From: Parietichytrium sp. I65-24A
Lineage: Eukaryota > Sar > Bigyra > Thraustochytrida > Thraustochytriidae
Assembly (NCBI GenBank): GCA_012862575.1
Contig: BLSF01000009.1
Location: 310,001-374,000 of the forward strand
Direction: 5' to 3'
Length of the DNA: 64,000 bases
Below the pieces are notes generated by a model that was given only the letters and a program-made list of their open reading frames with translations, had not been told where the DNA came from and made no database searches. Both the position numbers and the translations under genes were made by a program. This document shows, piece after piece, positions 20,736-31,455 of this stretch (position 1 is the first letter of the stretch; every line of letters starts with the position of its first letter).

Positions 20736-21132
20736 TACCTTATGCTTTGACGATAAGAAAATCATTGAATGACTCCGGGTCCTGATTGTCTTGTTGATTG
20801 TTTGCTATGTGATGGATCGATCCATTCATCGATCGTTCATTCATTCTTTCTTTCACCACTTTCACTACACGAGCAAAGTGCACAAGCGCTTACGACCCTC
20901 GCGCGAGCGGCCCAGCAGCGTAGCAACGTAGCGACGGAGCGACGTAGGGAGCGAGCGAGCTATCAACTCGCGGAAAGGCGTCTACTAGCGGGGTAGGCTC
21001 CACAGTCGTTGGACGGAAGCTGACGGCGACGACTTGGTGACAGGAAAGCACTATTGCGCCAGGCGTGAAATACTATTATACTTGCTCGGCTTTTGAGGGG
21101 CTGGATTGTTGCTGCCGGACGGGCGTGTGGAG

Positions 21133-22437
21133 ATGGAGGCTAGACTGGAGGCGTTAATGTATGCCGGGGTGCGAGCTCATGGAACAGACTTCTTTGTAGG
21201 GGATGCCGGGGCACTGTTTGTACACGGCGATCTCGTGAGGCTCGATGGTGGCGGACACTACCACCGCGATCGCCTTGAATCGAGCAGCCAGCAGTCTCGC
21301 CAAGATTCTGCCAGTGTCGGCCCAAGCGGAGATTCGCAGGATAACGCTTTGATGTTTGAGAAGCAGCGGCACGCCGAATCTACTGGTGACGTGGACTCGC
21401 AAGGCCCAGATGACTCTATTAGAGGAGACATGGCAAGCGAGGACTGGGCGTCCGAGTGTGCCACAGGCGCGGCTTCCGCGGGCACCGGCGAGCAGGGATT
21501 TGCGCATCGCGACGCGGGAGATGCCGGGGTAGATGTTGACGAGGTGGAACTCGACGAGGATGTAGACAATGAGGAGGGCAACGTTGGTTTGGCTGTTCAA
21601 GTTCGCTCACGCAAGGAGAACTACGTTACTCTGGTTGGCGTGAACGGAGAACGAAGTGCAGAGGCCATCTTGTCACAGGTGAGTGGCGGCTACATTGTAT
21701 CAAGCACAATGGGGCGTGTCGGAGCTGCCTTCATTTCTGACGGGCTGTGGAGGTGTCCGATGGCTGTCGTTCGCAAAGTGAGGGATGACACCGAGTGGTT
21801 AGTGACTGGCTTTGCCGTGGGTACCGGCGCAGATGGTAAGCGTACCACAGTTTGGAGGGGAAAACAACTCATGCCTGAGGCGAATCTCTCGCCTGGACTC
21901 AGTTGGTTCACGCTTGGCGCCGTGGACGACGCGATTTCTGTGTGTCTCAAGGTCCCCCCTTCGTGGGAGACCGCAGTCTTTTATGGCCAGTTTCCCGACC
22001 CGGAGGCGAACAGGCTTGGCGAAGAGGACGAGGAGGAGGAAGAGTACGATAATTCTCCTCAATACGTGCTCTCAGTCCCAGGGACGGGCAAAATAAAAAC
22101 CATCATAAGTTTTGAGCTCCTCAATGACATAAATTACATAGAGGGCACAGGTCTGGAGGTTTACGCGGTAAAGGGCGAAGAATATGAGGCCTGTGATGAT
22201 CCTCGGGCGTTCTGGACCCCGCACTTTAGGGTTGCGAGTGCCCAGCCAGCATGTCAGAAAAGTAGCATGACTGGGCTTGAAATGGATCTCGATCCAGAGC
22301 TGACATACATGCTTGTGCCGCTATGCTCCCAGCCATTGCAATTTTGTATCCGGATAGCCTCTGAATATGCTTTGGAAATCTTCGATTTCGCTGAGGAGTC
22401 CGACGATAGTGACTCGGACGTGGGCTCTTTCTATTAA
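21133..22437 (+). CDS. Acidic hypothetical protein, possible calpain-domain-III-like C-terminal half
   Basis: 434 aa from the first ATG (an in-frame TTG upstream was not used). There is no membrane segment. Residues 1-45 are a globular stretch (FFVGDAGALFVHGDLVRLDG). Residues 50-145 are acidic and low complexity (EVELDEDVDNEEGN). Residues 145-250 look like a small beta-rich domain. The last 170 residues contain paired beta motifs, YVLSVPGTGKIKTIISFEL and LDPELTYMLVPLCSQPLQF. These resemble the strand pattern of calpain domain III / C2-like lobes (the 'tYmlVPst' feature), split by an acidic insert (EEDEEEEEYDN). No Cys protease domain is present. It ends in an acidic serine tail (EESDDSDSD) typical of CK2 sites. 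The calpain-III idea is tentative; otherwise unknown. Confidence 0.75.
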   Translation: MEARLEALMYAGVRAHGTDFFVGDAGALFVHGDLVRLDGGGHYHRDRLESSSQQSRQDSASVGPSGDSQDNALMFEKQRHAESTGDVDSQGPDDSIRGDMASEDWASECATGAASAGTGEQGFAHRDAGDAGVDVDEVELDEDVDNEEGNVGLAVQVRSRKENYVTLVGVNGERSAEAILSQVSGGYIVSSTMGRVGAAFISDGLWRCPMAVVRKVRDDTEWLVTGFAVGTGADGKRTTVWRGKQLMPEANLSPGLSWFTLGAVDDAISVCLKVPPSWETAVFYGQFPDPEANRLGEEDEEEEEYDNSPQYVLSVPGTGKIKTIISFELLNDINYIEGTGLEVYAVKGEEYEACDDPRAFWTPHFRVASAQPACQKSSMTGLEMDLDPELTYMLVPLCSQPLQFCIRIASEYALEIFDFAEESDDSDSDVGSFY

Positions 22438-22799
22438 GGCGCTGTTTGCGCGTTCGGTTTAACATTGAATTCCTTAAATGGCGATCATAGGAAAAACAAC
22501 ATGGTCAACCTTCAAGCGTTGCGCTGGTTCTCCCAGGGATTTCTTCACTAATGAACGTGTCCTGGCCATCTCGGTTGTCTCGTGTCCCGCCTTCGTTTGG
22601 CCCAAGCAAGCGGTCAGCTTACAAACGTTAACCGGGACTCTTTTTTCTCCCGGACTACTTTTGCATCTATTCTTTATTTTAAATTTAATTTGAAAGGACA
22701 TGAAAATATTAGTTTAATTTTGTTTGAGGGCACAAAATAGACAACAAGAGCATGGATGCAGCACAATCCGGAGTGTTACACTTGAAAAGGAGAACCTTG
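22438..22799. other. Convergent 3' intergenic region
   Basis: 362 bp between converging genes, including an AT-rich stretch at about 22,665-22,725 suited to poly(A) signals. No gene is seen. Confidence 0.45.
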
Positions 22800-24568
22800 T
22801 TACAATAGCGTCCTCGCGGCGATTGTGGAGAGGGCTGCTGCCGCCAGGACCGCTGTAAAGCGGTCAAGAACGGGGGTCGCAGATCGCAACCCTCGAATTG
22901 TATACCAGTAAGAAGTCTCCTCCGCGTGGGGAGACACGGTAGGATCGCCGTACGCGTCGAAAGAAGAAGCCGCGACCTCGATTTCCAGTGCCTCCGTTGC
23001 GTTTGTAATGGCCGCGAGTTTCCGGGTGAGGCCCAGACCAATGAGCTCGCACTCCTGGCGCCTTCGTTCAAGTTGTTCGGCCAGCATAGCCACCTTAATC
23101 TTGGTTGACTCCGAGATAACCTGAAGGGTTTGCCTTTGCGCGTTGCTAGGACTCTGGATGAAGGACTTTTCCAGCCTCTCAACAGCTTGCTTTTGAAGAG
23201 ACATTGCATCCGTGTGAGAGCTCACGACCTCACTTAAATTCATCTGATTTCGTGTGATGAAGGCTTGGATTTGAGCTGCTACGTCACGATGGTTGTCTAA
23301 TTTTCTCAAAAGCTCCTGCTGCTTTGTACCGTGCACGAGATATCCACTTTGAGACGCTTCCACCGGGCCGCTTTGCAGAATGGAGCCTCGTTCCACGAGC
23401 CCTGGTGAAATGGTCGGGTAAGAAGGATGGACCTCAACCGGTTGGTGGTAGCCCGTAGAAAAGTGCTTTTCGGGATCGCCTGCGAACGTGCAGCTTAGCT
23501 GGACAGTGATAAAGGTGAGTAGCGCAGTCACCAGCACATTATCTGATGTCTGCCAGCTCGAAAGTCCTTTTAACACCTTTGCTCTGGAGCGAAAGCGCCA
23601 AAGTAATAGCGAAGAAGCTAACAGTAGGGTTTTGAAAGATCTTGCAGCGACATCCTTCCGCCGATTCGTGTTGATGAGATGCGCGCAGCACATGGCGCCA
23701 TTGGACAAGCCGAGTGACAAACCAGAAGCCACCAAAATCTGGCCGCTAAGTGGAAGGCGGTCGAAAAATTTGCCTCGGAGATTGTCGAGGCTCTTGACGC
23801 ATGAGGCGATGATGGCTTTGTGGTGTGACTCCGAGTATGCAAAGTAAGGTTTCAGGTGCCTCCAGATCGTGGTGCTGCTGGGGCCGTTCAAGCGCTGAGA
23901 ACCAAACAGCCAATCTCCGACAAGCACACTAGAGGACGCCAAGAAGAAGTTGATGCATAGATGTGCAAGTGGTACACCAAGAATTCGCCGCCCAAGTTTG
24001 GGGTCTGAGTTATGCGTAGTTGACCATAGAAATCTCGCGCTGTTGATGCCATAAAGCAACGAGAACAGCTGTGCAAATACACCCGCAACTGATGCGCGAA
24101 AAGCTGTTGGTCCGCGAAATTTACTAGCGATAACATTCGCCAGATATACCATGGACGTATCCTGTGAAATTTGCCCAAGCACACGCACGACACAAGGATG
24201 CAAAGTTAATTCTTCAGAGAACGAATCAGCTACTGTATTGATGAACTACTTACAATCTCCAATTTGTGCAAGGGAAGCACAGGATTTAACATGACCGTGG
24301 CCTGTGCAGCCCACTCCGTCGCTCCTTCTTTTCCCTTCGCGGCATGAGTTGCCGTTCTCAGCGCACTAATAGACGCAGCCGTTAAGAACATTTCCAGTCT
24401 GCCAGTCTTCTTCGCGTGCAGCAGTTCCGCAAGCGCAAGATACCTTGTGGCCCACTCGGTGGCCGCATAGGTTGGCATCACGCTAAACGCTCGCATCACG
24501 CTCCCAAACCTCTGCCACTCCTCGCCGCGTTCCCCTCCGCCGCCCCCGATCGGCATCTTTTTGTTCAT
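22800..24568 (-). CDS. Two-exon multi-pass membrane protein with coiled coil and tail anchor
   Basis: Exons 24,568-24,254 and 24,161-22,800. The 92-nt intron has donor ATT|GTAAGT and acceptor TTTCACAG|GAT, both in phase 0, giving 558 aa. Without splicing the two frames do not join, so the intron is well supported. The start is the first ATG (MNKKMPIGGGGG), with G at -3. Exon 1 is a helical, Ala-rich domain. Exon 2 starts with several hydrophobic segments (about residues 120-145, 160-190, 235-260, 275-292, 305-325). A soluble coiled-coil region with many Gln/Glu (about 375-490) follows. A final hydrophobic segment (AVLAAAALSTIAARTLL) at the extreme C-terminus looks like a tail anchor. I do not recognise the family; an organelle-membrane protein is a guess. 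Confidence 0.8.
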
Positions 24569-26221
24569 GTCTGTTCGCAATTCGTCGCTTGTCTCCGACA
24601 GGTCGTGTGAAAAACGACCCTGCTTTTCCACCCTCCACCAGCGAAAGAGTTCTCCTCACCACAGCGTAGCCGTGGGCAGCAGAGCGAGCAGAGAGGAGCT
24701 TGGACCGCGAGATCTTCTCAGTCTGCCACTGCTTTCCTCTCTCCGCGTGGTCGACGAAGTGTGTCTCTTCTTCAAAGCCGTCCGACCTTGTCTCTTGTCT
24801 CTTGTTCCCTCCTTCTTCTTTGCCTATTTCTTCTCTCTTCGCAGTCAGTCAAACTAGTCCACGTTTGCACGAGCCAGTCGCCAGTAAACCATCGTCCTCC
24901 TTACGCGCGTCCCGAAAACTCGCGACCTTTGCTTATTTCAATGTTCAATCAGTTCAATCAGTTCAATGCCTCCAATCTTTCAGTCAATCAAGAAGCGAAG
25001 AGTGCACGTTTATCACATCATACACATCAAACACATCATCATGATGTTCATCATGTCCTATCTTCTCTGACATCTCTGACGACGAGTTAGTCGTAGTCGC
25101 CCACGCGAGCCCCTTCGTCGTGTTTCAGCGCAGCCGGTAAGACGAACATAATGCCACGACGGGCCGGCAGTAGAAGAGTGTAGCGATAGTGGGTCTCGTG
25201 GGTCCCTTCGTTCCTATCCGGTGACATCATTGTCCGGACCACCGGCGCCCACGCGCCGGGACTTGGGAGTAGAGAGGCTCTTGTTGTTGTTATTGTTGTT
25301 GCTGATGATGATGTTCGCGCTGATCCATCGTTTTTGAGATAGCCCCGAAGCCAACAATGTTGAAGGACTCGGTAGTGAGGATGGCCGCGGCTGCGTGTAG
25401 AAGCTGCTGCCGAAATCGTATTCCAGATACGTTCGTTGAACGGAGCTCCTAGAGCATCGTATTGCATTGAGTCGCATTGCGTTGAATTGAATCGCATTAC
25501 ATTGAACCGCATCGCATCGTTTCGCCACTTTGGAAAAGTTCAAATTTTCAAAACAACGCCAAGTAGTTGGTTTGCTTATTAGAGAGTGCATCTCACACCC
25601 GTGTGAAGAAGCTCAGGCGTCAGAGTTTCATTGGAGTGGAGTTCGCTGTAGAGTACCGTTTATCTTGTTGAAATTTGATCGACTGTGAAATACCGAAAAA
25701 GACTAAAGCGCAATTTTACTTCTCGTGCACAGTTGAAACGCGCAAGTCTTCACCTTACCGGAAGTGATGAAATTTTTTTTAAATTTGTAGTGAAGCGCAC
25801 GGTCTTGCTGCTTCGGCTCTCACGAAAACCGTGGCCGAGGAGCAAGTTCATGAGTCGCAAAGAGTCAGCACATAGCTAGCATTCTCTGCTGAATTCTGAT
25901 TATTTGCCAGAATTCCTTCTCGAGAGTGGAAGAGTTTGGCAAGAAGGAAGAGAGCCGTGCGTCGCTCCGGCACGGTAACGTAAGCTGGCGCTTTGGTTTT
26001 GTTTCTATTGTTTCGCTCACTGTGTCAGTCGCAATTTCGTTTTTCTCCTGTACTTTTAGAAGAAAGTCAACAGAGCGGAAGTGCACGAAGTCGACAGGGA
26101 AGCAAAACGCCCTTGCCTATGTAGCGTTGCTGAGCGGACGAACGAAGCCGCATTGCCGTGTTGTGGGTCGACGCAAGACTCGCCGTCGGACGGGTGATCG
26201 TTGTCAAATGCTCAGGCAGGT
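24569..26221. promoter_or_regulatory. Divergent 1.65-kb intergenic region
   Basis: Holds the promoters of the membrane/coiled-coil gene and the seven-helix gene. Simple-sequence DNA includes TTCAATCAG units (about 24,945-24,975), a CACATCA/CATCATG stretch (25,015-25,050), a TTGTTG run (25,280-25,300) and a GCATTG/GAATTG-like degenerate repeat (25,455-25,525). No gene is supported. Confidence 0.4.
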
Positions 26222-26225
26222 ATGA
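26208..26225 (+). promoter_or_regulatory. Five-codon upstream ORF overlapping the main start by ATGA
   Basis: An ATG at 26,208 opens a five-codon frame (MLRQV) whose TGA (26,223-26,225) overlaps the main start codon at 26,222 as ATGA. Such an overlap can reduce or couple translation by reinitiation. The effect here is inferred. Confidence 0.45.
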
Positions 26226-27385
26226 AGCTCGAAAATGTGACTGCTCTTTGGCTTTCCGCGCGGAGCGTGTGTTCAGTTGACGAAGACTGCAGGAATGACT
26301 TGGTGTGGATCAACGAGAGTTTGGAAGGTGCGTGCGTGAATCAAACGTGCGGGTGTGGGCATGATAATACGGAGATAGCTTGCCAATGTTTTCAGAGTGA
26401 CTCGGGGAGGCGGTTCGTGGCTTTGACAGGCGTCGCGGTCGCGATTCTCCTCGGAGTTTTGACAGTTTTGCTGGGCTTGCGAGCAAACTTTCGAGGCGAG
26501 CTGAAGCTCACAACGACAGTTTTCATGTTTTGCATTATGACGTTCCTCGGGGGTGCCGTATACAGTGGCGTGGTTGGATTGGCTTTGTTTGGAATGATTG
26601 ATTGGGAACTTGAGCCTATACACTCGCTTTTGATCCTTTTCGAGGAGTTGTGCACAAAGTCGGTGTACCTTCAGTTGTTATGTCTCGAACTGTCTTGGTA
26701 TAATGCATTTAAGATGCGGTTTGTTGGTTCCAGCCCGCAATCTGTTCCTGCAATAAACGCTACCTTGAACCAGAAGCGGATTCTGTTGTCCTTTTATATT
26801 GCACTCATTGGAGGTGGCGTTTTAATGCACTTGGCTACCTTTGACCGGGCCCATTCCATCTTCACGCTCGCAATGTTCTTTCTGGTTTCAATAGGGTACA
26901 TTTTTCTATTAAGAGCTTACACGAAAGGTCATCAAGTTCCGGGTCAAAAAATGCGCCATCTCCGGAAATTATTTTTGCATCAGACGAGGCCATTCATGGT
27001 GGCCACTACAGTGAGCACGACGTTGTCGCTAGCGAGTGATATGGCCCCGCTGTCGACAACTAGCCGTGCGCTGGTTCTCTTGCACTGCATCGGTGTTTAT
27101 GTGAGCACAATTTTGCTCTGTTTGATTGCCCTTTTTATGTCATTGTACACTGACAACCACTACGACAACGCCAAGAAGCGAATCTTTCCCCTCCTCCCGG
27201 CGTCTCGCCTTCAGTCTCGGCCAGGGGGCTCTAAAGACCGAGACGGGTGGTGCGAGCCGGATTTCGAAAACAGCAGCTCGGGTACTTTTGAGGCTTCTGG
27301 AGGGCCTTCCCGCAAAACACATCTAAAACGAAGACGGACGAGAAGTTTCGACAGGAGCGCAGAGATGGGTTCCATCTTATTCTAG
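26222..27385 (+). CDS. Seven-transmembrane protein with Cys-rich N-terminal ectodomain
   Basis: 387 aa from the ATG at 26,222; an in-frame TTG seven codons upstream was not used. The N-terminal ~65 residues hold eight Cys in an EGF-like spacing (C-x5-C ... C-x4-C-x-C ... C-x-C) and N-glycosylation sequons (NVT, NES, NQT), so this part is probably extracellular. Seven hydrophobic segments follow: about 65-86, 95-122, 130-158, 188-210, 217-240, 257-280 and 285-312. The roughly 75-residue C-terminal tail is basic and Ser-rich. Extracellular N-terminus plus seven helices is the layout of a GPCR-like receptor. However, I see no DRY, NPxxY or other class motif, and some transporters share the layout. 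No signal peptide is obvious. Unknown family. Confidence 0.75.
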   Translation: MKLENVTALWLSARSVCSVDEDCRNDLVWINESLEGACVNQTCGCGHDNTEIACQCFQSDSGRRFVALTGVAVAILLGVLTVLLGLRANFRGELKLTTTVFMFCIMTFLGGAVYSGVVGLALFGMIDWELEPIHSLLILFEELCTKSVYLQLLCLELSWYNAFKMRFVGSSPQSVPAINATLNQKRILLSFYIALIGGGVLMHLATFDRAHSIFTLAMFFLVSIGYIFLLRAYTKGHQVPGQKMRHLRKLFLHQTRPFMVATTVSTTLSLASDMAPLSTTSRALVLLHCIGVYVSTILLCLIALFMSLYTDNHYDNAKKRIFPLLPASRLQSRPGGSKDRDGWCEPDFENSSSGTFEASGGPSRKTHLKRRRTRSFDRSAEMGSILF

Positions 27386-27444
27386 CTCTTTTATTGCACA
27401 AGCATTCCTGATCAATGTAAAGAAGTTTCTATTTGCGCTTTTGA

Positions 27445-27678
27445 CTACGCGCTCCTTCGGACCTCCCTCAGGCAGAACAGTTGTACAAACACGCACATGA
27501 ACGCAAAGCATCCGAGCAGTTGGTCCACGCTAGTCAACGCACCGACTCCCCAGAGTATTGCGCGATTCTCCCCTGCCCAAGATGCAGCGTTCTCTTTCAC
27601 GCTAGCCCAGTCCTGCCAGTTCCCGCTCTGCTGTTGATTTGCGAGCCCAAACATCTTATTCGGCAGCGTCTGAAACAT
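27445..27678 (-). CDS. Small hypothetical protein with C-terminal hydrophobic helix
   Basis: 77 aa, ATG with A at -3, TAG stop, convergent with the seven-helix gene (59 bp between stops). The first 45 residues are polar with Gln/Asn/Trp (QQQSGNWQDWASVKEN). Residues 46-70 form one hydrophobic segment (LLGCFAFMCVFVQLFC), suggesting a single-pass membrane protein. There is no match I recognise; plausible because the frame, start and composition are clean. Confidence 0.45.
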   Translation of the reverse strand: MFQTLPNKMFGLANQQQSGNWQDWASVKENAASWAGENRAILWGVGALTSVDQLLGCFAFMCVFVQLFCLREVRRSA

Positions 27679-30425
27679 TGTTCCTGCAAACCTTTCTTCT
27701 CCTCCTTGTTAAACTTTACAGCGGTTAATTCGCGCACTGCCAGTGCGAGCAAACCCTAAATATAATTGACTGTGGATGTTCCCCCCCCCCCCCCCCGCGC
27801 AGCAAACGAACGACCTGCTATTCTCAAGCTGTTCTCACTTTCAATTGAAAATGTCAACCCTGCAAGGCAAGCCAGAGAGCGAGCGAAACCGGGGTGTTTA
27901 TGTTACTACGCCAGACTCGACCTGCCTCAAGCCTCTCAAGCCGCAGACGCGGAAGACGCGCATCTGACGCGTTTCGGATCTGCCCAACGCAACCAAGGAT
28001 GTTGACCTGTTCTGTTTAGTCCGCCATAACTCAGTGCATCCAACCAAGTCAGTGAGCTTTTGATAGTTTTGTCGAATTAGTGTGCATCTGCCTGAACGTG
28101 TAGGATGCGCAGATCCTAACTTCTCTGCATGCAGTTCGTCTAGCGTCTAGTCGTCTTACGTTTTACGAACACATAGCTCGCGCGTTCCACTACTTGGAAA
28201 GTTGAGGTACGTAAGTGAGCTACAGTGGTGTGACGTTCAGATGCGGGAGGCGCGTCAATTTTGAACTTCCTCCTTTCCTCTCCCTCCTCTGCATCTCTCT
28301 GTTTGTGCGGGCCTGCGGGTTTGCGGGCCTCCTGCAGTCGCTCACAAAAACAACCAAACAAAACAAAACGAAATAAACAAAGAGCAACAACAACGAGATC
28401 CCCTCCAGTACTCAGTACATCTCAGTACTCAGCATCGCGTAACCAGGCAACGCGATGGTCTCAGTCGCCCCCCGACCATCCCGCGCAATATCCCGCCCTG
28501 AACTAGACTCGGCAGGATGATGCAGGATGGGCAGAATGGGCAGGATCGATCGCGCCACCCACGAGACTTCCCTCTCATTGCATCGCAAGAATCGCAAGAA
28601 TCATCAAGATCGCAAGATATCGGAAGACGGCTGCGAGGGATGATGCATCACGACCTCTTCTGTTTCTTCCCTACGAGCTAGAGGCGCCTCTGTGAACACT
28701 GTGAACTGACTTCACAGTTAGTCAGAAGTCAGACTGGCAGTGTTGACAGTGTGAGTAACTTACTCTTCGCTGCGGCTGCTGCAGCTCTTGTTCTGAATTC
28801 TGAATTATTCTGAGCCGATTCAGGCGTGTTCAACCGCGACGAAAGTGGTGGACTAATTTTAACTGCTTGATTTTTGATATTGATCAAGATCAATCGATCG
28901 ATCATCAGTCAATCATCAGGAATGTCTTTTAGCTCTTGGCAAAGTCAGTCTTGGATGTGCTGGGCGGCTCTCTCGCTGCCAGTGTTACGATTCGATTTCA
29001 AGACTGACGTTGGCCTAAAATTCCTTTCTTCCATTTTTTCCCCATTTCTCTTGATCAAAAGTCAGAATGCAGAGTGCAGAGAGTGCAGAGAGTGCATAGT
29101 GCATTCACTCGAGTCGACTTGGTAAATTTTTTTCGCAAGCACGAAAGAAAAACAGTACGTTTTACTAACCTAGAAGAAAGAAAAACAAGATTTTGTTCTG
29201 CTGTTACACAGTGTTCAGAACAGATTCGTCACAAAATCAAAAAGTGGGGAGGTGCTCAGCTCGTGACACGAAAGAAGACTCTCTGGGCACTAGCCCATCC
29301 TACACCCAGCCGCTAGCCGCGCGTGCAGGCTCCAGTGGCTCCAGCGAGCGTCGCATGAGGGCGTCGGGCAAAAGACACAATCTTTCCTGTACTCGTTCCG
29401 CTAGGAGTACTTTGCACGTCGAGGAATAAGGAAGGCTTCCGGAATAGAGGAACGTTTTTTTTTACATCGAGCAAGTAGTCGGGAGGGTGCCATGGTGATG
29501 GGGGTTCTAGAATTCTCTGGAGGAACAAAGGAGGGACAACTTTGAGTGACTATCGCGCCAATTCGTATATGACTCATATATGATTGTAATAAGAAATAGA
29601 CGCAATTAGCATATAGAAGTAAATATTTTTGTCTCCCTCGCACGACATGCAAGGCATTGCAAGACAGACACGTTCGGGAAAACATTCCAATCTTCCGTCA
29701 GCCTCTGGCAATATTGAAATTTAAATGAGTCTTAATAGACTTGCTCGCTCGGCTCATTTGATTATTTCCGTCAATCAAAACATTTTGGATAGCACTTCCC
29801 TAGCTGTTTTACTCAGCCTTCGTCGACGGATTCTCCGGCCATTCAGCCCTCCTCAGTCCATAGCAAAGCCTTAAAGCTCTCACCCCCTCGGACAAACTTC
29901 AAAAACTCTATTACTGTGATGATTAAACCAATGGCCTATGTGGAGAAACGCGGAGAAACCATTGCTTGAGTGGCTGCGCGATACTTCTCACAGGCTTCGC
30001 GCCTAGTCACCTTCCCACTAGGACCACCCAAGTCCCACTCACCCAAAACCTCTAGGACAGCTCCGGGCAGAGTCAGGCACGTATGTAATGCACTCCACTC
30101 CTATTCCCTTCTACTCTTACATAGTAATCGTCTAGTACGACTCGCCACTAAGGAGACTGGAAGCTAAGAACGGCTACCAAAGCAGTAAGAAGACCGGAAG
30201 TTTGGTGATCTGGTGGAGAATAGAAGGAGAGTAAACAAGAATTTGACACCAAGTTTGGGGAGAGCAGTGTCGGTCGCGGAGACTGTGGATACATACTTGC
30301 ATACTTTTGCGCAGACGGTGTGGCGTTTCAAGCGTTATTGGTGTACAGCTTCATAGTTGCCAAAGAACAGAAAGAAACTGTGCAGGTAGCTCGTGTGGCC
30401 GATCGTATTGTTTGACCGTGGGAAG
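27679..30425. other. 2.75-kb intergenic region
   Basis: Upstream of TIM23. It includes a 16-bp C run (27,781-27,796), TACTCAG-related sequence at 28,405-28,435 and ATCGCAAGA repeats at 28,580-28,616. A CTA/TAG-dense stretch at about 29,990-30,230 leads into the TIM23 promoter. No open frame is convincing as a gene. Confidence 0.4.
27781..27796. repeat. Poly(C) run of 16
   Basis: Uninterrupted C16 homopolymer. Length may be imprecise in any assembly. Confidence 0.9.
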
Positions 30426-31166
30426 ATGGGGGATCGCGAGGGGGATATGTACGCTGCGGGAGGCGCAGCAGGAGGCGCGTCGGATTCGTATGATGGATAC
30501 ACCTACCAGCCGCAGAATCCGTACGCAGATATTGGACAGATTAACCCAAATACGTTCTCGCCGATGTTTGGCGCTAGCAGCGGAGGATATGGCGGAATGA
30601 GCCAAGCTGAGCCAGAGTGTGAGTTGTTGGCGGGATAGTAGAGTGTAGGTTGGCAAGTGCGCGTTTCTGACTTTGCTGGCGGTTGTTGTTGTTCTTGTTG
30701 TTGTACAGACCTGCATTACGACCCAAAGTCTTGGCTGGAGAGGATGTTCTATAACACCGGGTCGGCGTATTTGATTGGAATTGGAACTGGTGGTGCGTTC
30801 GGTGTCGTGAACGGGTTCATGACCTCGCCAAGCAAAAAGTTCCGCATCCAGATCAACTCCGTGCTCAACAAGTCCGGTCGCTACGGCTCCCGTTTCGGAA
30901 ATGCTCTCGGTGCAATTGCCATGATATACTCGTGCCTTGAGGCATCCACAGACAAACTTCAAATTGACGACTATTTGCCGATCCCAGGTGGAGAGGACTT
31001 TGTGAACCCGGTAATTGCTGCTACCTTGACTGGAGTTTTGTACAAGAGCACCAAAGGCCCAAAGACCATGGCTTTGGCCGGTATGCTCGGCGGTGTTGCT
31101 ATTGCTGGTGTTGCTGCTGGACGAGCTGCAGTGTCCCGCGGCTCTCGCGGTGGCTTGTTTTTTTGA
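30426..31166 (+). CDS. TIM23: Mitochondrial import inner membrane translocase subunit TIM23
   Basis: Channel subunit of the TIM23 presequence translocase. Exons 30,426-30,618 and 30,709-31,166. The 90-nt intron (donor AGT|GTGAGT, acceptor TTGTACAG|AC) splits a Tyr codon in phase 1, giving 216 aa. Splicing creates EPEYLHYDP, the YL..DP motif that precedes the membrane part in TIM23 proteins and is absent from either frame alone. The N-terminal ~60 residues are Gly/Tyr/Pro/Gln-rich and soluble (intermembrane-space side). Four hydrophobic Tim17/22/23-family segments follow, with Gly-rich helices (IGIGTGGAFGVVNGF; GNALGAIAMIYSCLE; the family-typical TLTGVLYKSTKGPK; GMLGGVAIAGVAAGRA). The first Met in good context is MGDREGD. 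A 290-aa open frame on the opposite strand is a shadow. Confidence 0.93.
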
Positions 31167-31455
31167 ACACATGATAGTCTCTCTCGTTTCCTCTTCGCAC
31201 AAACTACGTACCTTCAACAGCACAGAAACTTCTTTACTTTATATAGATGAGATGGTATGTTATATAATGAAAAAGAATGCAAAAACACAGTATTGCATCG
31301 CGGGCACTCTCTTTTTGGCGAAATAAGTAGTCAGGTCTCGAAGGACGAATGAAAAAATAGAAAAGATCATTAGTCAGGCGGCGTAAACTGCAAGTTCCGA
31401 TCGCCGCACAAGCCTAGCTCGCCAAACTGCTGGCAAGAAGAGGAATTGATTGTTT

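Larger units (their letters stand above)
18424..21132. other. 2.7-kb intergenic region
   Basis: Lies between divergent genes. Two short open frames are weak candidates. One on the minus strand at 19,337-19,666 (ATG, 109 aa, begins MLELEDQDELKALLG) reads protein-like but has no domain. The other, minus 19,694-19,885 (63 aa), ends just upstream of it. There is a TACTCAG tandem repeat at 20,687-20,728 and a short hairpin (GTAACG/CGTTAC) at 20,390-20,408. No RNA gene was recognised. Confidence 0.4.

Noticed and set aside
30351-31223. 290-codon minus-strand frame opposite TIM23
   Set aside because: Runs through both TIM23 exons and the intron; Thr/Ser-rich shadow with no domain.
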